A DNA stretch of 64,000 nucleotides from Carallia brachiata (Eukaryota > Streptophyta > Magnoliopsida > Malpighiales > Rhizophoraceae): assembly GCA_021464245.1 (NCBI GenBank), contig JADCRB010000160.1, positions 992,001-1,056,000 of the forward strand, written 5' to 3'. Both the position numbers and the translations under genes were made by a program. This document shows, piece by piece, positions 38,347 to 50,421 of this stretch (its first letter is position 1; each line of letters opens with the position of its first letter). Under the pieces are notes generated by a model. It had not been told where the DNA came from, ran no database searches, and saw nothing but the letters and a program-made list of their open reading frames with translations.

Positions 38347-39589
38347 CTCGCTGGCTGATTTTTTTTTTTTTTCAAATTTGATTTTTATCAGAGAATTTCG
38401 CGATTATGGAGCTTTGATCGCAGCTCCAGACTTAAACGACGACCGTTTTAGTTGGTTTTTTATTTTTATTTTTTTATTTAAGGAATGAGTTTGACGGTAG
38501 CACCAAAGAAGTCCGGTAATTTCATTTATTCCTTATAATTATTTTCCCTTTTTTGTTTAATTTACTGAAGATAGTTTTTGAAAAACATTAAATTAAATGT
38601 TTTTAGGAAAAAAATTAATTTATAATAAATAGTAATAGCAACCCAGTTATTGCGTTAGCAAAAAATTTAGTGACAACGCAGTGAAAAAAATTTAATGATT
38701 TAGTACTTCTATTTATATTATTACTAGTTTCAATCTTTTAATTAATTTTTTTTTTCCTTGCCATAAGTTGATTGGCCTGCTAAAGCCTTCCAATGAAAAA
38801 TTAAGGAAACAGAATTACAGGTGTGTCCTCTAAGATTGAGAATGACGTAAGACGGAATTTAGATAGCAATTATTTGTTTTTTTTTTTTTTCTTTTTGTAG
38901 GAAAGCAAATAATCACATTAAAAAAAAACCTGAAGTTGGTATTTTTGTTTGGATCAGTTAGGATACGGTGTCCTAATTCAAAACCAAAACTATTTTTAGA
39001 GAGAGGTCGCCAAGCAGTAGGGTTCGGTGCATATGCTCACCTTTGTTCAATAATTTTTCCAATCATATTGGTATGTTTATGCCTATTGATGTCGTTTATG
39101 TTAACCGAAATATTGCACTAATAAGGGCAGTTGAGGCACCTCGATTTACACATGTATTATTAAATACGTTTGTTGTATATTTTTAAAATATTTTGATACA
39201 TAATTATAATTTGCATTCATTTATGACGAGCTTGTAAATGTATATTTACAATCATAATAACACAATGTAAATTTATATTTGGAATGAATTAAATGTACTA
39301 TGTTTGTGTAGAATAAATTGGGTATGTTAAATTTTAAATTTGAAAACATTAATAAATAAAATAATTCACATAACTTTTAGAATCTTATTGCTATGATTTT
39401 ACCTGTTATTGTCCTTTATGTTAAAACTTATTTTTAAAAGCATAAACAAATAATATGAAACAAAACAAAAGCAAAAAAAAACAAACAAATAATATGAAAT
39501 GCGATGGTTTTACCTGTTATAGAATTAAATCCTCCACTAAAGATAAGGGGACATCGATGTTTTTTTTTTTTTAGTCAATTATCTTTTTT

Positions 39590-39775
39590 TTAGTCAATTG
39601 GCCTAGTGGTTAGGAGAATTCCTCTAACAAATAGGGGTAGACAGATATAAACTACTAAACAAGAATTCGAACCCCTCTTAACTAGTTGGATCTGGTTGCT
39701 CCAACCATCAGCCTATTGTGGGCGCTCATGGGATATCTTTCTTTTTGTTTTTTTTTTTTGGTCTCAGGATATTTT
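39590..39775 (+). mobile_element. tRNA-derived SINE-like element
   Basis: TTGGCCTAGTGGTTAGGAG (39598-39616) fits a pol III A box and AATTCGAACCCC (39664-39675) a B box, at tRNA-like spacing. The right side ends in T-rich runs (about 39740-39765), as in many plant SINEs. Two copies of TTTTTTTAGTCAATT precede the A box. A target-site duplication was not identified. Confidence 0.5.
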
Positions 39776-40170
39776 TCTTAATAAAGCTTGGATTGATTGA
39801 AGAGGGGCCAGGCCCACAAAGGCCATGAGATATGCGTTGGGTGGAATCCAACAAGTTGCAATTTCGGGCTTCCAATTTATAATTCTTTCAGTACATTGAT
39901 GATCGATCACAATAATAGGCTTATGGCAGGCCATTGGTGGGATTGGGGAAGGTGAAAGGTGTGCCTATTTGGACATGGGTAGGACCGGTTGAATGGTTGC
40001 GTATGATATAGCGTCCAGATCAAAAGTTGCTACTGACTTTAGCCCACAAACTTTAAACATTGGCCCACATCTTTCCAATCTAAAGTGGTGGCCTACGTAA
40101 AAACCGTTCTCTTGACGAAAGGGTCACAGCCTCTTTCACTCGGGCAAAGTTCAACACCCTTGGTTCATAC

Positions 40171-40640
40171 GGAATATATAATTTTTTAGTGTTAAATTTT
40201 TATATTTAAATTATAAATTTTTTTAAAATTATATTTCAGTTTTAAATTTTTTGATTTTATTTCAAATCAATTTTCCTTTTAGTCAATCTATTAAAAATTA
40301 AGTTTGACTAATGAAAATTATTTTAAAAAAGTAAAATATACTATTTAAATTCTTCAGTTAAGAGAAATACGTTGTGTAATTTAAAAAAAATAAAAAACCT
40401 AAAATTCTAATTTATACGCTACTGTTTGAGCATATTTCTTAAGAAAAAAATATTTAAATAATATATTTTACCTTTTTAAAATAATTTATGTTGGTTAAAC
40501 TTAATTTTTAACAGATTGACTAACAGATTGACTGATTTTGAGTAAAATTAAAAAATTTATGACTAAAATAAAATTTCAAAAAAGTTTAGAATTTAAATAT
40601 AAAAAAGTGTAAAAATTTAAAACTAAATAATTGCATATCC
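40171..40640. mobile_element. Long fold-back (TIR) element, ~200-bp arms
   Basis: The left arm (about 40171-40372) and the reverse complement of the right arm (about 40431-40640) align along nearly their whole length. Shared blocks include TATATTTAAATT, TCAGTTTTAAATTTTT-like text, AGTCAATCTxTTAAAAATTA, AATTATTTTAAAAA and GTAAAATATA. The loop is about 58 bp. Flanks read CCTTGGTTCATAC on the left and CCTTGTTCATAC on the right, a target-duplication-like repeat whose GTTCATAC part is exact (40063-style phase: left 40163-40170, right 40644-40651). No protein is encoded. Confidence 0.7.
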
Positions 40641-42644
40641 CTTGTTCATACCCTCTTACTCAATTAAGCTTAGCCACACTTATTACAAACCCAAAAAAAC
40701 AAAAAACCGACTTTTTTTTTAGATGAAAGCTTATTATAATTAAACCCCTATAATTAGATACAAAAGGTTTGTTGCACAAAAGACGGGATCGATTTTTTAA
40801 TCCACACCAATGTCACAAAATTAAAGATAAGTAAAATTGGAAAAAAAAAAAAACATACTCATTATCATAAATGTAGTTTTGTAAGAGATAACATCTTGTG
40901 AAGCATAGAACATCTTAGGTTTTTACAATAGTTTAGATAGAACGAAAAAAAAAAAGTGTTTAAATACATTAAAGTTAATATGAAATGAGCTCTGTTGTAA
41001 AATGTGATTTTTACTTTTCTTTCTTAATATCTAGTACAGCTTCATTAATCATTATTAATTATATTTTCTGTCAATTAAATGGTATGTGAGCTATATATTA
41101 TATGTTACAAACTGCTAATTCAAATAGATTCTGCAATATTAACTTTAAATTACTAAAGTCTATCAAATAAAATGTATTAAAATAACGCATTTAATTCATA
41201 TAATCTGAAGTTGAGATTATCATTTTTATGACTGACATTATTTTGCATGCGCTGAGAATATGCTGTGCATTGTGTTGAGAATATGCTTTTGATGTATTCA
41301 ATTTGTTGGACCAATAAAAACCGAAAATGCACCATCATCAATAAAAGCCATGCGGCATGCCCATTAAAAATGCCATGTTTCCCATCTCCAATCTAACTGT
41401 TCCACTACAGTGGTCCCCAATCTTTTGCCTAAACATTCAAGTGCAGCGCTTCTCCATCCATTTCACTGGACCCAATAAATTAAACTTCAAAAAATAAAAC
41501 ATTTTATTGTTGTATTTTAAGTAGCATTAATATTAATATTGATCACTCAATTTTATTTATTAATATTTAACAACTAATCATTTCATTTTTAAATTCAACT
41601 ACTTCACAACTCATCACTTTAATTCCAAGCCGAGGAGTTACGACCCTTTTTGTCATGGCTCCACTTTGTATCTCGTGCGTAGCAACACTGTGGACCTGGC
41701 TCTAAAATCGTACGGACACATATTTGCTCTGTTGAGCTGACTGAGGGAAACTGGCGACCGACAAAGACTATTCGGTCTCTATTTATGGCTTCACATGGGA
41801 TTTGGTCACTTGCTCCTCCACTGGCTACCGGAAGTGGGAAGTTGTCAGTCTCTGTGGACACTTGCCGCCAACAAACCAAATGGAACCAAATGTTTGGTGC
41901 CTCTAGATGCCGCATTGTCATGTTGCATTTTCTTTCTTTTTTTGGGAGCTGTCAGTTTTTTTTTCCTTAATTTACTAAAAGAAGTAAGGGAATATATAAC
42001 CTATTTTTTAGAAAAGAAAAAATTAGAAAGATACTGAAAATAAACGGATGAAGATGCATTCTGCGTGGAACTCTTATATTTTTAGAAAAATATATGTTTT
42101 GTATATTGTCAAATAAATATATGAATACTTAGGTAAAACATGCATATAATCATAAAAAAAAAAAATATACATTGCATTGTTTTCGAGACCAAAAAAAAAA
42201 ACTAATAGACTAGGTTCTAGCTAGAAGGATATTAGGGTAGGCATTAGTCAATCTTTCCTTTCTCGTCTTCCTCTGGTTAAGATTAAACTAGGGTTTGTGT
42301 GATCTCCTCTTTATCCCATTTTTTTAGGCTATCCAGTTGTTTTTCACTTCATTTTGGAATTGTTTTTCTAATTTACTTCATTTTTTCTACACCATTATTA
42401 TTGCTCATTAAAAAGTTTGTTGGCATCAGCTGTTCCTAATTTGTTCAGATTTAGTTGTCCCCTTTCCATTTTTAGAAACCCTTTTCATGGGTATTGGCTA
42501 GGTCTTTTCAATCTCTGATTCCACTTGCCAGAAACGCAAAATTCCACCATTTTCTTTTCTGGGTCTTTCTATTTTCATCCATTTCTGTGATTTTCTGCTT
42601 CTTCAGCTCCTGATTTGATTGTCAATATATAGGTCTGGTAAAAG

Positions 42645-45600
42645 ATGGTGAGAGGAAAGACTCAGATGAAGAGAATAGAGAATGCAACAAGCAGGCAAGT
42701 GACCTTTTCAAAGAGAAGGAATGGGTTGCTGAAGAAGGCCTTTGAGCTGTCAGTTCTCTGTGATGCTGAAGTTGCACTTATTATCTTCTCTCCTGGAGGC
42801 AGACTTTATGAATTCTCCAGTCCTAGGTACATTCTCTTCATCCTCTTATGCATATAAATATTTATAAAAAAAAAAAGGAATTAATTAATTCTCTTCTTGC
42901 TTCATCTTTTCTTGTTTTTTTGGCTATTCTTTGATATATGAGGTGCATTGATTTGGCTGTTTCACAAGGAATTTGAAGGATTTTTATGCATATAAATGGT
43001 CATGTCATTGAAACTGGTTCATTCAAATTGCACATTAATTTTAATAAGCTTCCCAGCTAGCTAGTAATCTGTTAAGTGGGCTAGTACTAAGAATGTAAGA
43101 GCTCTCAGGTGTTGCCCCTCATGAAAACTAAAGGGTCTGATCTCCCCTCATGATTGTTTCAGAATCACATGTCTAAATTTTGGGCTTCATCTCCCTGATT
43201 GGTCAAAAATTTATATCAATTCATATCATTATTTATAATTTAGCTACTTCCTGTCTATAACGAAAATAAGAAAATTTGCATCCTGGGGTCCAAGTCTGTG
43301 GTTAGCTGCTCTATAGTCTTCCAGCTGCCAAGAAGGAAACTAATAAAAAATGCATAAGAATTTTAGTCCTTCAATCAAAGATTTAAATGAATTCTTCCCT
43401 CAAAAAAAAAAAAAAAGAATTAAATCAATGAAATCAACACTGTTTAGAGAATCAGAAGAAGGGGAAGAAAAAAGGTTTATTCAGTAGATTCAGTTCTATA
43501 GATGTGCAAACCGCTAATAAGTAGTTAGTTAATAAATTCACAGTTACTTACAAGGGAAAGTAGGATATATAGTGTTTTCATTTTATAATAAAGCAAAGGA
43601 AAGGCAAAGGAAAAAAGAATGGGAAAATAGTGAACACAAAGGAATATAGCTGACTACTTTGGGGAGCGAGTGCTCTCATGATGACTGGGTACGACTGGGT
43701 ACTGATGATGTTACATGCTTCGTTATTTATAAAATCTTTTATCAAAAAAGATTTAAGGTGAATAAATAATGATATGAATTGTTAAATTATAAATAATATA
43801 TTAAATAAATAAATAAATAAATTATTAATTATTATTAAATAAATTATGAGTCTTTCGTGTACTTCTTCTTGCATATCCTCCGTCTCTTTCTCTCAGCACA
43901 CATAACATGTATATATAGTTTCTTCCCTTTATATATGCATCTGATTGCGTTGCTCCGGGAAGGAAAACATCAGTATATCAAAAGGATTCTCCAAGGTCAC
44001 CCACCAGCACTGAGTATGTACTGGCATGCAAAAAGATTTTTTTCTTGATGTTGGCGTTAAGTGAGGTTATTTCATATGTCAACTCAAACGAGACTTGATT
44101 AGTTGATTATATATATTGGCCACATTTTTATGCTTTGATTAGGGCATATTTCAGTGAAATAAACCTGATTAATGTTTTTGTTTGTTGGGAAAGAATATGT
44201 TCACAACATTAATACAACAGTTAAATAAGTCTCGGTCTCGAATTTGTCTTCTTTTTTTATAAATTAATAAATAGACACGATAGTAATATTTTTCAGTACC
44301 ATTTTTGGGGCTTGGTTATCGGTTAATTCAATCATTGCCTCTTGGTTATGAAGGGGAAATCATTATTTACTCTAACTCCCAGTTCTTCACCGCAAATATG
44401 ATTAAGTTTTGCTAAGAAGGTCTGCGTTACACACTTGTGATGCATAAAGTTCTGCTTGTTTGGCTCTTCTGATTAATTGCTAATAGGCTAACAACTAACT
44501 ACTAATTTTGGTTCCATCCCCTTTATAATTCTGTTCAACATGTGTAATGGAGTCTGGCACGGCTGTTTGAGCTATCAAATACGTTCCATGTATCAATAGA
44601 ATATAGTAAGATTGTATAAATAAGAATTTTACGGAAATAGGAGAAGATATGATTAAGGAGGAGAAAAGGCATTCTTTTTTTGTGATGGTCAGTGAAAGGC
44701 AATGCCCAGACAATGAGGAGGGGTGATGGGGCAAATCCATGGCCCTTGGCACAAGACCATAGATCAATTTAAGCAGCTGATTTTTTTTTTTTTTTTTAAA
44801 AAAAGAGCATTCTTAGAATTTAATTAGCCGGTCCTTAATAGGATGCGATCTAGACATTTGTCTCAGAAATTTCATGTTCAAATCATGGAAAATGAGGGGT
44901 GTTAGATTTACCAGAAAAGAGAGAATGTATAACCTAGGCCTTTTGATAAAAATTTGCTACGATGTGCAAATTGTGCAATGTGCACTCTTTGTATCAACTA
45001 ATTAACAAACTAATAGCATTAATCCGAATATTTGAGTAACCAAAGGCATGGTTATACACTGGGAAGCATGCCTAAATTTTTGCAAGGATAGATTGGTTAT
45101 GAGGTGATATCGTCAGGATCATGGTAATATTAATCAAATAAATACACAAACATGAGAGTGTTTTGTAACTTGATCATGAGCGAATTTGCTGATGTTACAC
45201 TCAGGAAGTATGGAAAATGTTGAACTTGGGGAACTACCTGGGGAGAAGTTAGGAGCAGGAAAATGCAAAAGCAAGAACCACTTAACTTTTGATTCCTATA
45301 AAAAAAAAGTTTATTTATTAAACATAATTACAATCTCATATAGATATCAAGAATACTACCTAATATTCAACATTTCTATCTGAAAATTTCTTGGCTGGTT
45401 CTCACTAACCATTACAATCCAATTGACCGATCTATATTGGAGATCCACGTGAATAATGGAGGGAGGAAAAAGACTCTCTCAAGTCCTAAAATTCTTTGAG
45501 GGAAAAGAGAGAAAGGAGAGGCAAAACCCTAATGGTTAGCATTGAAGGTGGCTTCACTCAGAACAAGTAACAATTTTCTGTAAATTACGCTTTAATTCTG

Positions 45601-48482
45601 GCATCTACAAACATTGCACGTTTACTTAAAAAATTTTCAGAGTAATCAAGTCCAAATTAATTTCTATTTTATATTTTCATCAATTGTATTTATGTATATA
45701 ACCCATAGGATCCTAATAGATTAACAAAATATATAGATTATAGTAATAAATTGTTACATTAATCAATTTCTTTGATCTATTGTAAAGTTTTTACTAATTA
45801 ATTTATATTCATAGCGCAAAATTAACATCTAGCAACATAACATATCATGATCACTCAATATTAATAATGTCATAGTTCTATGTAAGATCTTTTAATGTAA
45901 TTCAATCATTCCATTATCTGAATGTTCCAACCAGAGCATAGCACTAGTACCTATTCTATGTATTGTCCAATATTAAATATGCACGAACCATATCATCAAC
46001 TGCCGCTCATTAACTCAACGGTTAAATTGGTAGAAATGTGCAATTGCATGCAGTAGTTTTTTTGTAAGGTCCAAAAATAATAGACTTGATTAATTAGTTG
46101 GCATCTTAATCGTGTTTTGAATTAATTGACAAATATTTGTAATAAGGTAAAAATTTGTATATATGTACCAGCCAATTGAACTGTGAATCTCACAATTGCA
46201 ATTTTATTCCTTTTGTTTTCCACTCATAATGCTTCAGTATGAGCAAGACAATAGAACGCTACCAGAAAAAGGCCAAGGATCTTGGAATCAGCAGTAAAAT
46301 AGTTAAGGAAACTGAGCAGGTTCGTTATTCTTCGATTCGCTATGCCTCATTGATATACCAACTTTCACAACTTGTATATGAAATGATTTTGGAATTATCA
46401 CATACGCTAGTGAGAAATAAAATTGAGGGAAAAGAAAAACAATAGGGAAACATTTGGTGGGTGTAGGTTATATGAAATTAAAGTGATTTGGGTCATTGGA
46501 TGTAAAAATAAAAATAAAAAGACAAATAAATTGTTAAATATCGTAAATAGATAATATATCATCTGTGTTTTCCTAACCTATACTCACACAGTCATGCTCT
46601 AAACAATAATAATAGCATTTAATGCCTCTTACTTTTCTGCTCTTGAATGCAGCATACTAAGGAAGCAGGCACACCTAGCATTGCCAAGAAGATTGGACTC
46701 CTTGAAGTTTCTAAACGGTTCGAGCCTAATTTGACGCTTGCACTAAACCTGCCGTTTCTTCTTGTCCAATTCCACAACTTGCACAATTATTTAACTCTTA
46801 AATCCTGCTTTGATGTGTTAGCAGAAAGCTTTTGGGAGATGGGCTGGAATCATGTTCGATTAATGAGCTGAAGCAGCTAGAGAATCAGCTAGGACGAAGT
46901 CTGTCGCGAATAAGAGCAAGAAAGGTACGTCAAATAGGTCAAGCAATTTCCTACAACCCAGGCTATGTATGACACAGCTCATGCATGTTGACACATAACA
47001 AAAATAAAATAAAATCCATCTTGAAATAATCCGAGCTACAAGAAAATATATAATCCAAACTGTAGAAGATTGTTACTCCTATCCAGCTCCCATGTCTAGC
47101 TAGACATCGTGTGCTTGCGGAATCCTGTGATTTAGTTGTTGAAATGTCAAGTGCGAGTGATTAAAATTACATTGGAAAAGTGAAGGAAAAGTAAATAGTA
47201 TAGACAGACTCACGAACTCAATTTTTCAAGATTTTGAATTAAAATTTACTATTAAATTCACGAGTTTGTTGTTTATATGGACCTTGCCTCATCCCCAGCA
47301 TTAGTATAGTTTTGGTTTCAGCCATTTTTGGACTCAATTGTGGGTAGTTAATTACTAGTTATTTATCCTATAAACCAACTGCAAGGCTGTATCCGGAGGA
47401 ACTAGTATTTTCTGGCGGAGATATCGTGATATGATCTTGCAAATTGTTGACAATGAACTTAACTATTGTAATGGTAAATCGCTCCTTGTGTTTGTGCAGT
47501 ATCAATTGTTTAAAGATCAGATTGAGAAGCTAAAAGAAGAGGTATATTCTTTATTCTTGCATATGTACATATGATTGGTTGAAATTTGATTCTAATTAGT
47601 ACATAGTCAAGCTACAAGTCCTTCTAGCTTGTATGTATGTAACGTTCGATCAAATACATCAATTTTGTGGATATAAAGAAAATAGGAATAAATATACTAA
47701 GGTTGGGACTTGACTCAATTTAATTAGTTTAATGATTTATTTTCCTAGTTTTTCTTTTTTTTTTGTGTCTATATAATCAAACTTTATTGCATGTATATAA
47801 TTGGTGTTGTCCTTTCTTCTTTCTTTTGAAAACCAGGAGAGGATCCTAAAGGAAGAAAATAGAAAGTTGCGGGAGAAGGTAAGTAACTAATTTCCACTTG
47901 CACAAATGGCGCTTAGGTGTTTAGCTATCGGAGCACAGTCTTTAGGGCTTAGGCTTCGTGAAATCTTCACTTTTTGATTACTTAAACCCCATAGTGTGAC
48001 GGGCAGCGTGTACAAAACCCGGTTCTTCGCTTTTCATCGAATTACACTATACTAAGCTCCCCAATAACTAAAACTTTAGGTTAAGTGTTTCAAGGGCAGC
48101 TAAATTACTCTATGTTATTTTGGAACTAGTTTGTTCTATCGAAGAGAACAAACATAATTGATGTCTTTGGTCCTTGTAATTGCGTCACTCTTATGTCAAA
48201 AACTCAGGTGCACCTAATATTAACCTTTCACGATCAGTAAACTACTCAATATGAATATATGCACTCACACACACACACCCAAAAAAAAAAAACACACACA
48301 CACACACACACACGGGCACGAAAACAGAGGCTTGAATGACAAAATTTAACCATGTCGTTAATTTGTTGTAGCGTGGAATGGCTCCATTGGGTATCTCCAC
48401 CAAAAACCAACAATTACAAGACAGAAAAAGCATGGAAGTGGAGACACAATTGTTCATAGGCCCACCCAAAGAACTGTCTTAA
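42645..48482 (+). CDS. AGL14/AGL19: MIKC MADS-box transcription factor, TM3/SOC1 clade, AGL14/AGL19-like
   Basis: A DNA-binding regulator of flowering or root development in its clade. Seven exons (42645-42826, 46238-46319, 46653-46717, 46825-46924, 47500-47541, 47837-47878, 48372-48482) join in frame to 207 residues. The MADS domain is residues 1-60 ([40 protein letters not shown]). The I region carries [12 protein letters not shown], and the K domain carries [35 protein letters not shown] and the short exons [14 protein letters not shown] and [14 protein letters not shown]. The C-terminal SOC1 motif [11 protein letters not shown] lies at about 193-203; the GPP form and the RSLSRIRA text are closest to AGL19/AGL14. 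Intron 1 is 3.4 kb. Two perfect CArG boxes lie in introns. Neighbours MINDY, SGR and FZR support AGL14/AGL19 by synteny. No defect is visible. Confidence 0.93.
44299..44308. promoter_or_regulatory. Perfect CArG box in MADS intron 1
   Basis: CCATTTTTGG fits CC(A/T)6GG, the MADS-protein binding site. It lies in the large first intron, where related genes often hold regulatory elements. A single 10-mer in AT-rich DNA is weak evidence of function. Confidence 0.4.
47322..47331. promoter_or_regulatory. Perfect CArG box in MADS intron 4
   Basis: CCATTTTTGG, identical to the site in intron 1 (44299-44308). The core is seen directly; function is inferred. Confidence 0.35.
48265..48313. repeat. Compound (CA)n microsatellite in the last MADS intron
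   Basis: CA/AC repeats at 48265-48279 and 48292-48313 are separated by CCC and an A-run. They lie about 60 bp before the acceptor of the last exon (48372). Confidence 0.9.
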
Positions 48483-48587
48483 CTGAATAATTTGTTGCAT
48501 ATTTTCGGGCTTCTCTCTTTTCTTTTTTTAATTTTCCTTCTTATGCGATTTTGCACAATTAAAGTGGTGATTACTAAAGCTAAATAA

Positions 48588-48625
<38 letters not shown>

Positions 48626-48975
48626 AGTGAATATGCAACTACGCAATAATGTTTCTGGTTATTGAAGATGGAGGTTCAATTGGTTAATTTCACTCCTTTT
48701 CGCTATGGACTCGCTTTTCTTATTTTAAATTTCTGATGTATATAGATTTTAAATTCTTCAGCTTGGGTGCAAGGGACTGTGGGAGATCAAGGCATTCAAC
48801 GATCCAATTCCATTTGTCCATTGATCTTTATATCGTTGTGGGACTGTGGGTTGGGCCTTTGCAGAACAGATCCACTGCTGTGGCGTTTCTCCGGTGAATG
48901 TACATAGGAAGTGTCACTATGTGAGCTGTAAGAAAGGAGTTTTGGATTAGGCCCAATTAATTGTTTTGGTCGTTT

Positions 48976-49208
48976 AAATAAATAAGACAGGCCTGATAAA
49001 AAAAAAATAAATAAATAAATAAATAAGACAGGGCTGGGCAGTAGTCCAACTGGTGGCGGTTTGTTCCCCGCCATCGTAGGCAAGATTCGACTCTTGTCTG
49101 AGCTATAGTTATCCCTCCTTTTATGTATGTCCATGAAACCCTTTACCGACCAGAAAAAATAAATAAGACATCTTACCAAAAAAAATAATAATAATAATAA
49201 ATAAGACA
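48976..49208 (+). mobile_element. SINE-like insertion cluster with repeated target motif
   Basis: AAATAAATAAGACA occurs at 48976-48989, 49017-49030 and 49157-49170, and its 11-base core TAAATAAGACA again at 49198-49208. Between copies 2 and 3 lies a ~126-bp tRNA-like SINE with A box GCAGTAGTCCAACTGGTGG (49038-49056), B box AGATTCGACTC (49083-49093) and an A-rich end after GACCAG. The other intervals are short A-rich tails. Copies 2 and 3 fit a target-site duplication. Confidence 0.55.
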
Positions 49209-49511
49209 AGGAAGGATCAAAAAGTGAAAATAAAAATAAAAATAAATAAATGAGGCGGGGGATTTCCAATGCAAATAATTGCATGGAGCTTAATAAATAA
49301 CCAAAGCTAATTATTACATTTTTTAAAGTAAGAGTGGGGCATTAGATATTTTGTTTTCTTTTATTAAGTTTATTAAGTTGTGCGCTACGTTATAAGAAAT
49401 AAACTTTTACATCGGAAAAGGTTATATATCTCTTTCTTTAAGATTAAAACCCAAAACTTTCAATATTGATGCCTAAAGTTTGTCCTGAAGTGTGTTGGAT
49501 AACATTTTTTT

Positions 49512-49638
49512 TTTGTTAAGTTATTATATTAACCCGACCAACTAGACATATCAATTGAATTCGTAGCTTCAACATTCAGTTTTTTGTTACGTTATTTTAT
49601 TAACCGATTGAACGTGTCGCTTGAATTCATAGCGTCAA
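49512..49638. repeat. Tandem-like direct duplication, ~60-bp units
   Basis: Unit 1 (about 49512-49572) and unit 2 (about 49583-49638) share TTGTTAxGTTATTxTATTAACC, then TTGAATTCxTAGCxTCAA. The middle parts differ by substitutions and a short deletion. Confidence 0.65.
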
Positions 49639-50258
49639 TTTTTAGTCCAAGTTTTGCTAGTCAAAATTTAGGGACATAACAACTCTGTTAGCTCAATTTG
49701 GTATCCAGGTGATCTCCCTAACGATTCCAAAGTTTCCAAAACATGGGAGATATTTTTTAGTTAGATTGATTCTGACTGGAAATCAAAATTGAGATTTTTG
49801 ATTTTAAAAATTACTTTAATACCAATTGAATTAGAGTTGATTAGCCCAAAATATGTGAGATTATTTGGAGTATGAAAACTTCTTTTCGCAGCGTTGACTC
49901 ATTAGGCCTACTAACACCTAACTATGGAATATTAAAAAAAAAAGGACACTCTTAATGTGAGAATAATTACCAGACACAACACAATATTTAATAAAACAAT
50001 TAATAAAGCGGACAACGCTAATAATGTTTTATATCTAATAAGAGTTACCATAGTCCCCAAAAGAGAGTATGTTTTTCTCTGATCAGAATTCAATTTTTTT
50101 ATGCCATTATGTACAGTTTGAATGAATGATTTTTAAATAAAATAAACTATAAAATAAACATATAATCAATTAATGGACAATTAATATATCATGTGATTAT
50201 TTTAATATTATTTAAGATTAAATTGTGGAATAGAACTCTTAATTATTTAAAGAGAAAA

Positions 50259-50421
50259 GTTTGGTATCTCAGTTGATATCTCGATTGAAATTGAGACTAA
50301 TATTTTTAAAATAAGATCGATAATTTTTCAAATATATATTATTTTTTTATATTTAAAATTTATTAATTTTATTTTAAAAATATTAATTTTAATTTTAATT
50401 AAGATATCAACTGAAACATTA
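50259..50421. mobile_element. Fold-back MITE, ~50-bp inverted ends
   Basis: The left end has TCAGTTGATATCTCGATTG and ACTAATATTTTTAAAATAA. The reverse complement of the right end reads TTTCAGTTGATATCTTAATT and TTAATATTTTTAAAATAA. About 163 bp long with an AT-only centre and no coding capacity. The target duplication was not determined. Confidence 0.5.

Larger units (their letters stand above)
38347..42644. other. Intergenic region between MINDY and the MADS gene
   Basis: The two genes are divergent, so both promoters lie here. Contents recognised: a SINE-like element (about 39590-39775), a long fold-back element (40171-40640), an AT-rich family-A-like segment (about 41500-41610) and the MADS 5' leader. 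TATATAG at 42627-42633, followed by GTCTGGTAAAAG and ATG, could be the acceptor of a 5' UTR intron as in SOC1-type genes. No extra gene is supported. Confidence 0.45.

Noticed and set aside
44820..44945. SINE candidate in MADS intron 1 (GTTCAAATC)
   Set aside because: The A box is unclear and no target duplication was identified.
48796..49284. 162-residue minus-strand open frame rich in Leu and Phe
   Set aside because: It crosses the A/T-rich SINE cluster; its composition comes from A and T runs and there is no family match.
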